Positions 9,978 to 19,607 of a stretch of DNA of 64,000 bases are shown piece by piece. Below the pieces are notes generated by a model. The model saw only the letters and a program-made list of their open reading frames with translations, had not been told where the DNA came from and did no database searches. The stretch spans positions 1 through 64,000 of the forward strand of contig JAQWQF010000028.1 of NCBI GenBank assembly GCA_029244935.1. Reading direction: 5' to 3'. The translations under genes were made by a program, and so were the position numbers. Numbering within the stretch: the stretch's first letter is position 1; each line of letters begins with the position of its first letter. The DNA is from Methylophilaceae bacterium (GTDB taxonomy: Bacteria; Pseudomonadota; Gammaproteobacteria; Burkholderiales; Methylophilaceae).

Positions 9978-10520
9978 ATGATGGCTAGACTTAGACAATT
10001 TTATGACGACACTGTTATTAAGCAATTAAGTGATCAGTTTAAATACAAATCTTCAATGCAGGTTCCAAGAATAACAAAAATAACACTTAATATGGGTGTT
10101 GGTGAAGCTGTAGCGGATAAAAAGGTACTTGAAAGTGCTGTTGGTGATATGGAAAAGATGGCTGGACAAAAACCTATTATTACTGTGGCAAAAAAATCAA
10201 TAGCAAACTTTAAGGTAAGAGATGACTATCCTGTTGGATGTAAGGTTACACTTAGGAAGTCACATATGTACACTTTTTTAGATAGATTGATTAATGTTGC
10301 AATACCCAGAGAGCGAGATTTTAGGGGATTATCACCAAAATCTTTTGATGGGCGTGGCAATTACAATATGGGGATTAAAGAACAGATAATCTTTCCTGAA
10401 ATCGAATATGACAAGATTGATGCATTAAGGGGAATGAATATTACTATTACAACTACTGCAAAAACTGATGAAGAAGCACAAGCGCTTTTATCTGCTTTCA
10501 GTTTTCCATTTAGAGGTTAA
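9978..10520 (+). CDS. rplE: 50S ribosomal protein L5
   Basis: The 180-residue product binds 5S rRNA and contacts the P-site tRNA. Family motifs are [13 protein letters not shown] near residue 30 and [24 protein letters not shown] near 115-137. Two in-frame ATGs open the gene (9978 and 9981); either gives a normal N-terminus, [15 protein letters not shown] precedes them. Confidence 0.97.
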   Translation: MMARLRQFYDDTVIKQLSDQFKYKSSMQVPRITKITLNMGVGEAVADKKVLESAVGDMEKMAGQKPIITVAKKSIANFKVRDDYPVGCKVTLRKSHMYTFLDRLINVAIPRERDFRGLSPKSFDGRGNYNMGIKEQIIFPEIEYDKIDALRGMNITITTTAKTDEEAQALLSAFSFPFRG

Positions 10521-10526
10521 GAAAAT

Positions 10527-10832
10527 ATGGCTAAATTATGCATGACAGAACGTGAATTAAAACGACAAAAAATGGTTGAAAAATATAAAGTAAAACGCTT
10601 AGCATTAAATGAAATAATTAAAAATGCAAATGCAACAATCGAAGAGAAAGCGGAAGCTAGATTAAAGCTGCAGTCGTTACCTAAAAACTCTAGTCCAGTA
10701 AGACTAAGAAATCGTTGTGCGTTAACAGGCCGCCCTAGAGGTGTTTATAGTAAATTTGGTATTGCCAGAAGTAAGCTTCGCGATCTTATGTTGAGTGGTG
10801 AAGTTCCTGGTATTACAAAAGCAAGCTGGTAA
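10527..10832 (+). CDS. rpsN: 30S ribosomal protein S14 (long, zinc-free form)
   Basis: The 101-residue product is the long form of S14 found in most proteobacteria. The core [19 protein letters not shown] keeps only one of the cysteines of the short zinc ribbon type, so it should not bind zinc. S14 is a late-assembling 30S head protein. It lies six bases after rplE and 12 bases before rpsH. Confidence 0.97.
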   Translation: MAKLCMTERELKRQKMVEKYKVKRLALNEIIKNANATIEEKAEARLKLQSLPKNSSPVRLRNRCALTGRPRGVYSKFGIARSKLRDLMLSGEVPGITKASW

Positions 10833-10844
10833 AGGAGAGAGAAT

Positions 10845-11240
10845 ATGAGTATGAGTGATCCGATTGCCGATATGTTAACCCGCATTCGAAATGGACAAAT
10901 GAGAAATAAGGTTTCCGTTTCTATGCCTAGCTCAAAAATTAAACAAGCAATTGCCTCTGTTTTAAAAGATGAAGGTTATATTGAGGGTTTTAATGTTGCA
11001 GTTGTTCTAGGAAAGCCAACATTAAATGTAGATCTTAAGTATTATGCAGGGCAGCCTGTTATAGAACAAATACAAAGAATTAGTAAGCCAGGACTAAGAA
11101 TTTATAAGGATAGCGAAAATCTTCCTAAGGTGATGAATGGGCTTGGAGTTGCAATACTAACAACTTCCAAGGGTGTAATGACAGATATCAAAGCAAAAGC
11201 TGCAGGAATTGGTGGTGAAGTGCTTTGTTATGTAGCCTAA
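10845..11240 (+). CDS. rpsH: 30S ribosomal protein S8
   Basis: The 131-residue product begins [19 protein letters not shown]8 binds the central domain of 16S rRNA and in E. coli represses the spc operon. The C-terminal half (SKPGLRIYK, then [16 protein letters not shown]) is complete. AAAGGAGAGA is directly upstream. Confidence 0.97.
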   Translation: MSMSDPIADMLTRIRNGQMRNKVSVSMPSSKIKQAIASVLKDEGYIEGFNVAVVLGKPTLNVDLKYYAGQPVIEQIQRISKPGLRIYKDSENLPKVMNGLGVAILTTSKGVMTDIKAKAAGIGGEVLCYVA

Positions 11241-11251
11241 AGGAGAAAATT

Positions 11252-11785
11252 ATGTCTAGAGTTGCAAACAATCCAATAGTTCTTCCAGATAACGTTGAAA
11301 TTACAATAACTAGTGAATTAGTTTCTGCAAAAGGCCCATTGGGGGCTTTAAGTCAGGCACTGACTGGTGATGTTGCTATTAGTAAACAAGATTCAATTCT
11401 TACTTTTAAAGCATTGAAGCAATCAAAGCATTCTAAAGCAATGTCAGGAACAGTAAGGTCATTAGTACAAAATATGGTTCAAGGTGTATCTAGTGGTTTT
11501 GAGAAAAAATTAACATTAATAGGTGTTGGTTACAAAGCACAAGTCCAAGGTAGTAAAATTAATCTTGACTTAGGATTTTCTCACCCTGTATCTCATAGTT
11601 TGCCAGAGGGAGTGACTGCACAAACGCCAACCCCAACAGAAATTGTATTGAAAAGTAACAATAAACAAATGATTGGTCAGGTTGCTGCAGAAATTAGAGC
11701 ATATCGACCACCAGAGCCATATAAAGGGAAAGGTGTTAGGTATTCCGACGAACACGTTGTAATTAAAGAAGCTAAAAAACAATAA
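11252..11785 (+). CDS. rplF: 50S ribosomal protein L6
   Basis: The 177-residue product has the duplicated fold of L6, which binds near the sarcin-ricin loop; the C-terminal motif [11 protein letters not shown] is intact. The frame is open nine codons further upstream into rpsH, but the ATG at 11252 is chosen because AGGAGA lies five bases before it and the N-terminus [12 protein letters not shown] then matches the family length. Confidence 0.97.
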   Translation: MSRVANNPIVLPDNVEITITSELVSAKGPLGALSQALTGDVAISKQDSILTFKALKQSKHSKAMSGTVRSLVQNMVQGVSSGFEKKLTLIGVGYKAQVQGSKINLDLGFSHPVSHSLPEGVTAQTPTPTEIVLKSNNKQMIGQVAAEIRAYRPPEPYKGKGVRYSDEHVVIKEAKKQ

Positions 11786-11795
11786 AGGTTAAATT

Positions 11796-12149
11796 ATGAG
11801 CGTTGAAAACCATAGATTACGTCGTGCAAAAAGATCTAGATCAAAGATGGCAGAACTGAATGTTACAAGGCTAACAGTCTTTAGATCTAATTCTAATATT
11901 TATGCGCAAATTATTGACGGGAGCGATAATAAAATAATTGCAACAGCTTCAACATTAGAAGTTGAGGTGAAGAAGAAACTAAAATCAAGAAGTAATGTAG
12001 ATGCGGCTGTAGAGATTGGCAAGAGAATTGCAGAAAAAGCTGTTAAGGCAGGTGTAAAGACAGTTGCATTTGATCGTTCAGGTTATAAATATCACGGACG
12101 TATTAAGGCATTAGCTGATGCTGCTAGAGAAAATGGCTTAACTTTCTAA
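11796..12149 (+). CDS. rplR: 50S ribosomal protein L18
   Basis: The 117-residue product is the 5S rRNA-binding protein of the central protuberance. It has the basic N-terminus ([14 protein letters not shown]) and the C-terminal [23 protein letters not shown] motif characteristic of L18. Length equals that of E. coli. It sits 10 bases after rplF and 18 before rpsE. Confidence 0.97.
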   Translation: MSVENHRLRRAKRSRSKMAELNVTRLTVFRSNSNIYAQIIDGSDNKIIATASTLEVEVKKKLKSRSNVDAAVEIGKRIAEKAVKAGVKTVAFDRSGYKYHGRIKALADAARENGLTF

Positions 12150-12167
12150 TAAATACTAGGAAATAAA

Positions 12168-12683
12168 ATGGCAAAAGACATGGCAAAAGAACAAAACCAA
12201 GACGGCTTAAGAGAAAAAATGATTGCTGTAAACCGCGTAACAAAAGTGGTTAAAGGTGGACGTATCATGAGCTTTGCTGCACTTACTGTGGTAGGTGATG
12301 GTGATGGTGCAATTGGTATGGGAAAAGGAAAAGCACGTGAAGTACCTTTAGCTGTGCAAAAAGCAATGGATGAAGCAAAAAAAGGTATGTTAAAAGTAAA
12401 TTTAAACAATGGAACTCTATATCATGCTGTTACGGGTAAGCATGGAGCTGCCAAGGTATTTATTCAGCCAGCATCTGAAGGTACTGGAATTATTGCTGGT
12501 GGAGCCATGAGAGCAATTTTTGAGGTTATGGGAGTAACAGATGTGCTTGCAAAATGTATTGGATCTGCAAATCCATACAATGTAGTAAGAGCAACATTAA
12601 ACGGATTGGCTGCAGTAAATAGTCCTTCTGAAGTTGCTGCAAAACGGGGAAAAACAGTTGAAGAAATTAGAGGTGAATTATGA
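12168..12683 (+). CDS. rpsE: 30S ribosomal protein S5
   Basis: The 171-residue product has the double-stranded RNA-binding-like S5 domain ([18 protein letters not shown] near residues 15-33) and the C-terminal [15 protein letters not shown] segment. S5 contributes to decoding fidelity at the mRNA entry pore. A second Met at residue 5 is an alternative start. Its stop overlaps rpmD by four bases. Confidence 0.97.
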   Translation: MAKDMAKEQNQDGLREKMIAVNRVTKVVKGGRIMSFAALTVVGDGDGAIGMGKGKAREVPLAVQKAMDEAKKGMLKVNLNNGTLYHAVTGKHGAAKVFIQPASEGTGIIAGGAMRAIFEVMGVTDVLAKCIGSANPYNVVRATLNGLAAVNSPSEVAAKRGKTVEEIRGEL

Positions 12684-12871
12684 GTAAAGAAAAAGTAAGT
12701 ACAGTAAAAGTCACTTTGATTAAGAGCGTAATTGGAAGAAGTGCGGCTCATAAAGGAACCATTGTTGGACTTGGGCTTAGAAGAATGCATCAAAGTGTTG
12801 AGCTTAAGGATACCCCAGAAGTGCGTGGAATGATTAATGCAGTAGATTATCTTCTTAAAGTAGAGAATTAA
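12680..12871 (+). CDS. rpmD: 50S ribosomal protein L30
   Basis: The 63-residue product has the L30 core [27 protein letters not shown]30 is a small peripheral 50S protein, absent from some bacterial lineages but kept here. It overlaps rpsE by four bases (ATGA), and rplO starts one base after its stop. Confidence 0.96.
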   Translation: MSKEKVSTVKVTLIKSVIGRSAAHKGTIVGLGLRRMHQSVELKDTPEVRGMINAVDYLLKVEN

Positions 12872-12872
12872 T

Positions 12873-13319
12873 ATGAGACTAAATACAATTAAGCCAGCAG
12901 AAGGCTCAAAAAAGAATACTCGACGAGTTGGTCGTGGTATAGGATCTGGATTTGGAAAAACAGCGGGCAGAGGTCATAAAGGCCAACATTCGCGAGCAGG
13001 TGGTTTCCATAAGGTTGGTTTTGAGGGGGGTCAAATGCCAATTCAGAGACGTTTACCCAAAAGAGGATTTAAATCTCTTACTAAAGCATATAACGCCAAG
13101 GTAAGGACAAGTGAAATCAACAAATTAAAGACTGGCATTGTTGATCTTTTAAGTCTAAAGGCAGCAAACCTAATCCCAGAAATTTCACTAACTGCTAAAG
13201 TTTATCTATCGGGTGAAGTTAAGAATAAATATACTATCCAAGGAATTACTCTTACTAAAGGAGCAAAGCAGGCAATAGAGTCTGCAGGTGGGAAGATTCA
13301 GGAAGTAAAAGAGGTTTAG
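12873..13319 (+). CDS. rplO: 50S ribosomal protein L15
   Basis: The 148-residue product begins [14 protein letters not shown], followed by the Gly/Arg/Lys-rich extension ([19 protein letters not shown]) that threads into 23S rRNA, and a globular C-terminal domain. It is a late 50S assembly protein. secY follows after three bases, as usual. Confidence 0.97.
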   Translation: MRLNTIKPAEGSKKNTRRVGRGIGSGFGKTAGRGHKGQHSRAGGFHKVGFEGGQMPIQRRLPKRGFKSLTKAYNAKVRTSEINKLKTGIVDLLSLKAANLIPEISLTAKVYLSGEVKNKYTIQGITLTKGAKQAIESAGGKIQEVKEV

Positions 13320-13322
13320 CAC

Positions 13323-14645
13323 TTGGCTCAAGATAGTACATTAGGATCTATTGGAAAAATGAGCGACCTTAAGAGCCGTTTACTTTTTGTGCTGGGAGCT
13401 ATGATCATTTTTAGACTGGGTGCTCATATTCCAGTCCCTGGTATCGATCCCATGGAGCTAAAAAAGCTTTTCGAATCTCAGAGTGGTGGCATTTTAGGAA
13501 TGTTTAATATGTTCTCAGGTGGAGCTTTAAGTAGATTTACAGTTTTTGCGCTGGGAATTATGCCTTATATTTCTGCTTCAATTATTATGACTCTTTTGAC
13601 TTCAATGACGACACATTTGAAGGAGTTGAAGAAAGAAGGGCAAGCAGGACAGAGAATTATTACAAAATATACTCGTCAAGCTACTGTAGGACTAGCTGCC
13701 TTTCAAGCTATAGGTATAACGATGGCGTTAGAGTCGCAACCAGGATTAGTGCTTGAGCCAGGACTTATGTTTAGATTTGTATCGATGATTACATTAGTAA
13801 GTGGGACTATGTTTTTAGTATGGTTAGGCGAACAGATAACAGAACGAGGAATTGGGAACGGTATATCGATGATTATTTTTGCTGGTATTGTAGCGGGTTT
13901 ACCAAGCGCACTAGGTAACACTCTCCAGTTAACTAAAACTGGAGCTTTTTCGATACCATTAGTACTTTTTCTTTTTACTGCAGCAATTTTAGTAACAGCA
14001 CTCGTAGTATTTGTAGAAAGAGGACAAAGAAGAGTTACGGTAAATTATGCAAAACGACAGGTTGGTAATAAGCTATTTGGTGGGCAGTCTAGTCATTTGC
14101 CTTTAAAAATAAATCAGGCAGGGGTTATTCCTGCAATTTTTGCATCAAGTGTAATTTTGTTTCCTGCTACCATAGCTGGATGGTTTGGAACAAGCACAAG
14201 CCTATATTGGTTAAAAGATATTAGTGCAGCAATTTCACCAGGACAACCTCTTTACATATTAATGTTTGCTTCAGCAATAATATTTTTTGCATATTTTTAT
14301 ACTGCAATAACGCAAGATCCAAAAGAAACTGCAGATAATCTCAAAAAGGGCGGTGCGTTTATTCCTGGTATTAGACCAGGAGAACAAACGGCAAAATATA
14401 TTGATACTATTGTTGGTCGTTTAACATTTATTGGAGCAATTTATATAACCTTAGTTTGCTTACTACCCGAATTCTTAATATTAAAGTTTAATACTCCATT
14501 TTATTTTGGAGGAACATCTCTTTTAATTATTGTTGTGGTTGCAATGGACTTTATGAATCAGGTACAGTCAAAAATGATGGCTTATCAATACGATGGCATG
14601 CTTAAAAAAGCAAATTTTAAAGGTAGTTCTCGAGGTATTAGATAA
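13323..14645 (+). CDS. secY: Protein translocase subunit SecY
   Basis: The 440-residue product is the channel of the SecYEG translocon in the inner membrane, with ten predicted membrane segments and the signature near residues 75-95 ([15 protein letters not shown]). The TTG at 13323 is taken as start because it restores the betaproteobacterial N-terminus before [12 protein letters not shown]; the next ATG, at 13359, would remove 12 residues. No adk gene lies between secY and infA, unlike in many bacteria. Confidence 0.97.
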   Translation: MAQDSTLGSIGKMSDLKSRLLFVLGAMIIFRLGAHIPVPGIDPMELKKLFESQSGGILGMFNMFSGGALSRFTVFALGIMPYISASIIMTLLTSMTTHLKELKKEGQAGQRIITKYTRQATVGLAAFQAIGITMALESQPGLVLEPGLMFRFVSMITLVSGTMFLVWLGEQITERGIGNGISMIIFAGIVAGLPSALGNTLQLTKTGAFSIPLVLFLFTAAILVTALVVFVERGQRRVTVNYAKRQVGNKLFGGQSSHLPLKINQAGVIPAIFASSVILFPATIAGWFGTSTSLYWLKDISAAISPGQPLYILMFASAIIFFAYFYTAITQDPKETADNLKKGGAFIPGIRPGEQTAKYIDTIVGRLTFIGAIYITLVCLLPEFLILKFNTPFYFGGTSLLIIVVVAMDFMNQVQSKMMAYQYDGMLKKANFKGSSRGIR

Positions 14646-14646
14646 G

Positions 14647-14865
14647 ATGGCTAAAGAAGATACCATAGAAATGGAAGGTGAAGTTCTTGAAAATCTTCCA
14701 AATGCAACTTTTAAGGTTAAATTAGAAAATGGCCATGAAGTGTTAGGTTACATATCAGGAAAAATGAGAATGAATTATATTAGAATTCTTCCTGGAGATA
14801 AGGTGACAGTTGAAATGACTCCATACGACCTATCTAAAGCAAGAATAACATTTAGAGCTAAGTAA
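14647..14865 (+). CDS. infA: Translation initiation factor IF-1
   Basis: The 72-residue OB-fold protein [15 protein letters not shown]... is exactly the usual IF-1 size. IF-1 occupies the 30S A site during initiation and helps IF-2 and IF-3 discriminate the initiator tRNA. The frame stays open upstream inside secY, but the ATG at 14647, one base after the secY stop, gives the conserved N-terminus. The placement secY-infA-rpmJ is common in betaproteobacteria. Confidence 0.97.
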   Translation: MAKEDTIEMEGEVLENLPNATFKVKLENGHEVLGYISGKMRMNYIRILPGDKVTVEMTPYDLSKARITFRAK

Positions 14866-14889
14866 GATTAGACATAAAGAGGAAATATT

Positions 14890-15015
14890 ATGAGAGTAAG
14901 AACATCAGTAAAAGCATTATGTCGAAACTGTAAAGTTATCAGACGAAAAGGTGTTGTTAGGGTCATTTGTTCAAAAGATCCTAGACATAAACAAAGACAA
15001 GGCGCATGTCATTAA
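14890..15015 (+). CDS. rpmJ: 50S ribosomal protein L36 (zinc-binding form)
   Basis: A 41-codon gene with AGAGGAAA about six bases before its ATG. The product has the zinc-ribbon residues Cys11, Cys14, Cys27 and His33 and the usual basic core ending KHKQRQG, followed by three extra residues, Ala-Cys-His. L36 organises 23S rRNA helices late in 50S assembly. It lies between infA and the promoter of the alpha cluster. Confidence 0.96.
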   Translation: MRVRTSVKALCRNCKVIRRKGVVRVICSKDPRHKQRQGACH

Positions 15016-15023
15016 TTTTAAGT

Positions 15024-15052
15024 TTGTTAAGTGCGTAAAAAATAGTTATAAT
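15024..15052 (+). promoter_or_regulatory. Sigma70-type promoter of the alpha cluster (rpsM-rpoA-rplQ)
   Basis: TTGTTA at 15024-15029 and a perfect TATAAT at 15047-15052 are spaced by 17 bases, starting nine bases after the rpmJ stop. The leader to rpsM (about 40 bases) contains a hairpin at 15057-15077, with GGC/GCC at its base, a T-T mismatch and five A-T pairs. In E. coli S4 represses this operon by binding the rpsM leader; the hairpin here may take part but shows no resemblance I can confirm. Confidence 0.8.
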
Positions 15053-15096
15053 TTAAGGCTTTATTGAAAATAATGCCGTTCTAATTGGAGTGATTC

Positions 15097-15453
15097 ATGG
15101 CCCGTATTGCAGGTGTAAATGTACCAGATAACAAGCATACCGAAATTGCGTTAACAGCAATATTTGGTATTGGAAGAGTAACAGCACAAAAAATATGTGT
15201 TGCTGCCGGAATTAACGCATCAATGAAGCTAAAAGACCTTAATGACTCTGATGTTGAAAAACTTAGAGATGAGGTTGGCAAGGTTGTGGTTGAAGGTGAT
15301 CTTCGTCGTGAAGTTGCAATGAATATAAAAAGGATTATGGACTTAGGATGTTATAGAGGGGTTCGTCATAGAAGAGGACTTCCTGTTAGAGGGCAAAGAA
15401 CTAAAACTAATGCAAGAACAAGAAAAGGTCCAATTCGGGCAATTAGGAAATAA
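15097..15453 (+). CDS. rpsM: 30S ribosomal protein S13
   Basis: The 118-residue product begins [15 protein letters not shown]13 lies in the 30S head, contacts the P-site tRNA with its basic tail ([15 protein letters not shown]) and bridges to L5. Length equals E. coli S13. It is the first gene behind the alpha-cluster promoter; TTGGAG is upstream of the start. Confidence 0.98.
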   Translation: MARIAGVNVPDNKHTEIALTAIFGIGRVTAQKICVAAGINASMKLKDLNDSDVEKLRDEVGKVVVEGDLRREVAMNIKRIMDLGCYRGVRHRRGLPVRGQRTKTNARTRKGPIRAIRK

Positions 15454-15468
15454 TTTAAGGACAAAGTA

Positions 15469-15858
15469 ATGGCAAAAGCAAATGTAAGAATTAAGAAGAA
15501 GGTTAAAAAGAATGTAGCAGAGGGCATTGCTCACGTTCATGCTTCTTTTAATAATACAATCATTACCATAACTGATAGGCAAGGTAACGCACTTTCATGG
15601 GCAACCTCAGGTGGAGCAGGCTTTAAGGGTTCTAGAAAGAGTACTCCATTTGCAGCTCAAGTTGCTGCTGAAGCTGCAGGCAAAGCTGCACAAGAATTTG
15701 GCGTAAAAAATATTGAAGTCAGAATAAAAGGTCCAGGACCAGGCAGAGAGTCATCAGTTAGAGCCTTAAATTCAATAGGGTTAAAAATTACCAGTATTCA
15801 GGATATAACACCAGTGCCTCACAACGGTTGTAGACCACCTAAGAAAAGAAGAATTTAA
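15469..15858 (+). CDS. rpsK: 30S ribosomal protein S11
   Basis: The 129-residue product has the S11 signature [13 protein letters not shown] and the C-terminal [16 protein letters not shown]11 lies on the 30S platform, next to the mRNA exit and the anti-Shine-Dalgarno. It follows rpsM after 15 bases and precedes rpsD by 34 bases. Confidence 0.98.
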   Translation: MAKANVRIKKKVKKNVAEGIAHVHASFNNTIITITDRQGNALSWATSGGAGFKGSRKSTPFAAQVAAEAAGKAAQEFGVKNIEVRIKGPGPGRESSVRALNSIGLKITSIQDITPVPHNGCRPPKKRRI

Positions 15859-15892
15859 TGCTTAGTCACAAGATAACAATAGGAGAGTAAAG

Positions 15893-16522
15893 TTGGCTAG
15901 AAATCTTGATCCAAAATGTCGTCAATGTCGTAGAGAAGGTGAAAAATTATTCCTTAAAGGGGAAAAATGCTTTACTGATAAATGTGCTATAGAAAATAGA
16001 AATTATCCCCCAGGTCAGCATGGGCAAAGAAGGGCGTCTAGGCTTTCTGATTATGGTGTTCAGTTAAGGGAAAAACAGAAGCTTAGAAGAATATATGGGG
16101 TTTTAGAGAAGCAATTCAGAGGGTACTATGCTGAAGCTGATCGAAGAAAGGGTATTACAGGTGAAAATTTACTTCAGCTCCTAGAATCAAGGTTAGATAA
16201 CGTTACATATAAAATGGGTATTGGCGCCTCAAGAACTGAAGCAAGACAAATTGTTAAGCACAATAGTGTTCTGGTAAATGGTAAGAGGGTAAATATTCCT
16301 TCATACCAAGTTATGCCAGGAGATGAAATTACAGTGGTTGAATCTTCAAAGGCCCAATTAAGAATTAAAGCAGCATTAGAGGCAGCAGAAGAAAGAGGAT
16401 TTCCTGAGTGGTTGGATGTTGATGTTAAAGCATTTAAAGGTGTATTTAAAAATAAACCACAAAGAGACGACCTTCCTGCAACAATTAATGAGTCATTAAT
16501 TGTTGAACTTTACTCAAAATAA
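15893..16522 (+). CDS. rpsD: 30S ribosomal protein S4 (zinc-type N-terminus)
   Basis: The 209-residue product is a primary 16S rRNA binder and mRNA-entry protein. Cys9, Cys12, Cys26 and Cys31 form a complete zinc site, and the S4 RNA-binding domain is at about residues 98-160 ([20 protein letters not shown]). The start codon is TTG at 15893, supported by GGAGAG nine to ten bases upstream and by the family N-terminus [16 protein letters not shown]. Confidence 0.97.
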   Translation: MARNLDPKCRQCRREGEKLFLKGEKCFTDKCAIENRNYPPGQHGQRRASRLSDYGVQLREKQKLRRIYGVLEKQFRGYYAEADRRKGITGENLLQLLESRLDNVTYKMGIGASRTEARQIVKHNSVLVNGKRVNIPSYQVMPGDEITVVESSKAQLRIKAALEAAEERGFPEWLDVDVKAFKGVFKNKPQRDDLPATINESLIVELYSK

Positions 16523-16554
16523 TTAAAGATAAGAATTAAATTTAAAGGAAAACT

Positions 16555-17541
16555 ATGCAAAATAGCCCTACAGAGTATTTAAAGCCAAGAATTGTTGAAG
16601 TTGATATCATTAGCCCTCAAAGAGCGAAAGTTGTTCTTGAGCCAATGGAAAGAGGATTTGGATTCACCCTAGGTAATGCTCTAAGAAGGGTTTTACTATC
16701 ATCTATTCCAGGTTACTCAATTACTGAAGTTAAAATTGATGGTGTTGTCCACGAATATTCAACCTTAGATGGAGTCCAAGAAGATGTAGTGGATGTGCTA
16801 CTTAATCTAAAGAAAGTGGCATTAAAAATTCATAGTGGAACTGAAGCTACAATAAAAATATCAAAAACAGAAGAAGGGCCGGTAACTGCTGGCGATTTTG
16901 ATGTTGGGCATGATGTTGAAATAGTTAATCCAGAACTTGTAATTGCACATCTGAATAAAGATGGAAAATTAAATATTGAGGTTAAAGTTGAAATAGGAAG
17001 AGGCTATCAACCTGTTCCACAGAGACGAAAAGGTCCACAAGAAGATAATTCACTAGGATATATAATGATCGATGCATCATTTAGTCCAATAAATAAAGTA
17101 AGTTATTTTGTTGAAAGTGCTCGTGTTGAGCAAAGAACAGATTTAGATAAGCTAATACTTGATGTGGAAACGAATGGTGTTGTAGATGCAGAGCAAGCTA
17201 TACGAGATGCCGCAAGAATTTTGATGGGTCAATTATCTGTTTTTGCAAATCTTGAAAGCGAGTTAACTGAGGTAGAGGTAAATCCTGCACCTGTAATTGA
17301 CCCGGTTTTATTAAGACCAGTAGATGATTTAGAGTTAACAGTCCGCTCAGCTAATTGTTTGAAGGCAGAAAGTATTTATTATATTGGCGATCTAATTCAA
17401 AGAAATGAGAGTGACTTATTAAAGGCACCTAATTTAGGTAGAAAATCATTAAATGAAATTAAAGATATTCTTTCGACAAAAGGTCTTACATTAGGTATGA
17501 AAGTTGAAAATTGGCCAGCTGATAGTGCTGAGCAAGTTTAA
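16555..17541 (+). CDS. rpoA: RNA polymerase subunit alpha
   Basis: The 328-residue product has the assembly domain (residues 1-235, with [17 protein letters not shown] near 34-50) and the C-terminal domain that binds UP elements and activators ([16 protein letters not shown] near 262-277, then [11 protein letters not shown]). Length is one residue less than E. coli. AAAGGAAAA precedes the ATG. It is cotranscribed with rpsD and rplQ in the alpha cluster. Confidence 0.98.
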   Translation: MQNSPTEYLKPRIVEVDIISPQRAKVVLEPMERGFGFTLGNALRRVLLSSIPGYSITEVKIDGVVHEYSTLDGVQEDVVDVLLNLKKVALKIHSGTEATIKISKTEEGPVTAGDFDVGHDVEIVNPELVIAHLNKDGKLNIEVKVEIGRGYQPVPQRRKGPQEDNSLGYIMIDASFSPINKVSYFVESARVEQRTDLDKLILDVETNGVVDAEQAIRDAARILMGQLSVFANLESELTEVEVNPAPVIDPVLLRPVDDLELTVRSANCLKAESIYYIGDLIQRNESDLLKAPNLGRKSLNEIKDILSTKGLTLGMKVENWPADSAEQV

Positions 17542-17562
17542 TTGAAAGAATTGGAGTAAAAA

Positions 17563-18054
17563 ATGCGACACGGAAAGAGTCATAGAAAATTAAATCGAAC
17601 AAGTAGTCACAGAAAAGCTATGTTTAAAAATATGGCAACATCATTACTGCGACATGAAATTATTCGTACAACATTACCAAAGGCAAAAGAACTGAGGAAG
17701 TTTGCAGAACCATTAATTACACTAGCTAAAATATCAACAGTTCATAACCAGAGACTGGCATTTAGCCGTTTAAGAGACCGGGAAATTGTTGGTAAGTTAT
17801 TTAGTGAACTTGGACCTAGATATAATGCACGTAGTGGTGGTTATACTCGTATTCTAAAGTGTGGTTTTAGAAAGGGTGATAATGCCCCAATGGCGTACGT
17901 AGAGCTTGTAGATCGACCATTAGTAACAAGTGAGGTTGGTGACATTGATAAACCTATTAATGAACTAGAAAAATTAGAAGCTAAGCCAGCCGCAGCAAAG
18001 AAAGAAGCTAAGCCAGCTGCAGCAAAGAAAGAAGCTAAGCCAGCCGCTAAATAA
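17563..18054 (+). CDS. rplQ: 50S ribosomal protein L17 with repeat-built C-terminal tail
   Basis: The first 125 residues are normal L17 ([17 protein letters not shown]... [11 protein letters not shown]), a protein near the tunnel exit. The product is 163 residues, against 127 in E. coli. The extra part ends in nearly three copies of EAKPAAAKK, encoded by a 27-base direct repeat at 17977, 18004 and 18031 (the last copy truncated). The tail is basic and alanine-rich, like that on S3 in this window. It is the last gene of the ribosomal run, 14 bases before a terminator. Confidence 0.97.
   Translation: MRHGKSHRKLNRTSSHRKAMFKNMATSLLRHEIIRTTLPKAKELRKFAEPLITLAKISTVHNQRLAFSRLRDREIVGKLFSELGPRYNARSGGYTRILKCGFRKGDNAPMAYVELVDRPLVTSEVGDIDKPINELEKLEAKPAAAKKEAKPAAAKKEAKPAAK
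17977..18051 (+). repeat. 27-base tandem repeat within rplQ
   Basis: Two full units and one 21-base unit of a 27-base direct repeat encode EAKPAAAKK. The first two units differ by one silent base (GCC/GCT), so the array is recent or kept homogeneous. It is in frame, so gain or loss of a unit would change the L17 tail by nine residues without disrupting the protein. Confidence 0.9.
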
Positions 18055-18067
18055 AAATTGAGAGATT

Positions 18068-18097
18068 AAAAAGCCAGCTTATGCTGGCTTTTTTTTT
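18068..18097 (+). terminator. Intrinsic terminator after rplQ
   Basis: A GC-rich stem, GCCAGC (18073-18078) with GCTGGC (18083-18088), has a four-base TTAT loop. It is flanked by an A-run before and nine Ts after, the textbook rho-independent form. It closes the 18 kb ribosomal transcript. Confidence 0.95.
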
Positions 18098-18163
18098 AAT
18101 TAAAATTCAATAAATTATGTTATAAATCTCAATGAATATATAAAAATTAGAAAATTTGACCCA

Positions 18164-19600
18164 ATGAAAAAAGAAAATCAAAAAAAAGAGAGTCTTAACG
18201 AGATTATCGATCAAATACTTAATTTACTGGATAAAAATAAATTAGTTGATCGGCTTGTCGAAAAGCAAGATATTCCAAAACAGAAGTTAATTAAGAACCT
18301 TGTTAATAAACAAAGTCTTAATAAATTGATGCGTTTATTAAATGAGCTTCATTCGGCTGACATTGCTGATATTCTCGAGTCACTTCCTATCGATGAAAGA
18401 TTAATTGTTTGGGACCTGATCAAGTCAGAACATGATGGCGAAGTATTAATTGAGGTTTCAGATGCTGTAAGGCAGACACTTATTGCAGATATGGACAATA
18501 CTGAATTATTAGCCGCAGCTGAACAATTAGATACTGATGAGATAGCTGATATTGCAGCAGATTTACCAGAGAATGTTTTACAAAATTTATTAGACAATTT
18601 AGACATTCAAAACAGAGAACGACTTGAGTCAACATTATCTTATGATGACGATACAGTTGGGGCTTTAATGGATTATGATATCGTGCCTATTCGCGAGGAT
18701 ATAAGTCTAGAGGTGGTTTTAAGATATCTGAGAAAACTTAGAAAATTGCCTGATCATACTGATAAATTATTTGTAGTTAACCGTGAAGGTTCGCTTTTAG
18801 GGGTTCTGCCATTAAAGAAAATTATAGTTAATGAACTCGATTTAAAAGTTAAGGATGTTATGTCATCAGATGTTGTTTTATTTAAACCTCATGATGAGGC
18901 TGATCACGCATCTGATGCTTTTGAGCGCTATGATTTAGTTACTGCTCCTGTCATAAATGAAGAAAATAAATTAGTTGGAAGATTGTCAGTGAATACTGTT
19001 GTGGATTATATTCGGGAAGAGGCTGAAAGTGACAAACTCTCTATGGTGGGTCTAAGGGAAGAAGAAGATTTGTTTTCATCAATATGGAAGTCAGTTCAGA
19101 ATAGATGGGCATGGCTAGCTATTAATTTAATTACTGCTTTTATCGCCTCTAGAGTTATAGGAGTTTTTGAGGGATCAATAGAAAAGGTTGTTGCTCTTGC
19201 AGCATTGATGCCAATTATAGCTGGAATAGGAGGGAATTCTGGAAACCAAACTACAACAATGATTGTTAGAGGATTAGCATTAGGACAAGTTTCATTCAAT
19301 AATTTACAGAGATTGTTGAAGAAAGAGCTTGGTGTGGCTCTCTTAAATGGCGTACTTTGGGGTGGAGTTGTTGGTGTTTTTGCTTATCTTTTATATGGAA
19401 ATATTAAACTTGGAATGGTGATGACCGCTGCCATGATTTTAAATTTACTTTTGTCAGCAATAATGGGGGTAATGATACCTCTTGTAATGAATCGTTTTGG
19501 AAGAGATCCTGCTGTAGGCTCAAGTGTCCTAATAACTGCAATGACAGATAGTGGGGGATTCTTCATATTTCTCGGTTTAGCTAGCATTGTTTTGATATAG
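18164..19600 (+). CDS. mgtE: Magnesium transporter MgtE
   Basis: The 478-residue inner-membrane protein has the usual order: a cytoplasmic helical N domain of Asp/Glu-rich repeats (HSADIADILESLPIDER near residues 63-79), two CBS domains (about 150-275) that sense Mg2+, and five membrane helices from about 310. The pore motif GGNSGNQTTTMIVRGLALGQ is intact. It follows the rplQ terminator by about 65 bases, a space too short for a standard Mg2+ riboswitch. An mscS-type gene follows after seven bases, so the two may share a transcript. Confidence 0.95.
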   Translation: MKKENQKKESLNEIIDQILNLLDKNKLVDRLVEKQDIPKQKLIKNLVNKQSLNKLMRLLNELHSADIADILESLPIDERLIVWDLIKSEHDGEVLIEVSDAVRQTLIADMDNTELLAAAEQLDTDEIADIAADLPENVLQNLLDNLDIQNRERLESTLSYDDDTVGALMDYDIVPIREDISLEVVLRYLRKLRKLPDHTDKLFVVNREGSLLGVLPLKKIIVNELDLKVKDVMSSDVVLFKPHDEADHASDAFERYDLVTAPVINEENKLVGRLSVNTVVDYIREEAESDKLSMVGLREEEDLFSSIWKSVQNRWAWLAINLITAFIASRVIGVFEGSIEKVVALAALMPIIAGIGGNSGNQTTTMIVRGLALGQVSFNNLQRLLKKELGVALLNGVLWGGVVGVFAYLLYGNIKLGMVMTAAMILNLLLSAIMGVMIPLVMNRFGRDPAVGSSVLITAMTDSGGFFIFLGLASIVLI

Positions 19601-19607
19601 TATTGAT

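Noticed and set aside
12464..12793. 109-codon minus-strand frame across rpsE and rpmD
   Set aside because: Overlaps two conserved ribosomal genes and has no start context; shadow frame.
18098..18163. Possible Mg2+ riboswitch before mgtE
   Set aside because: Only about 65 bases separate the rplQ terminator from the start codon, and no M-box-like stems are visible.
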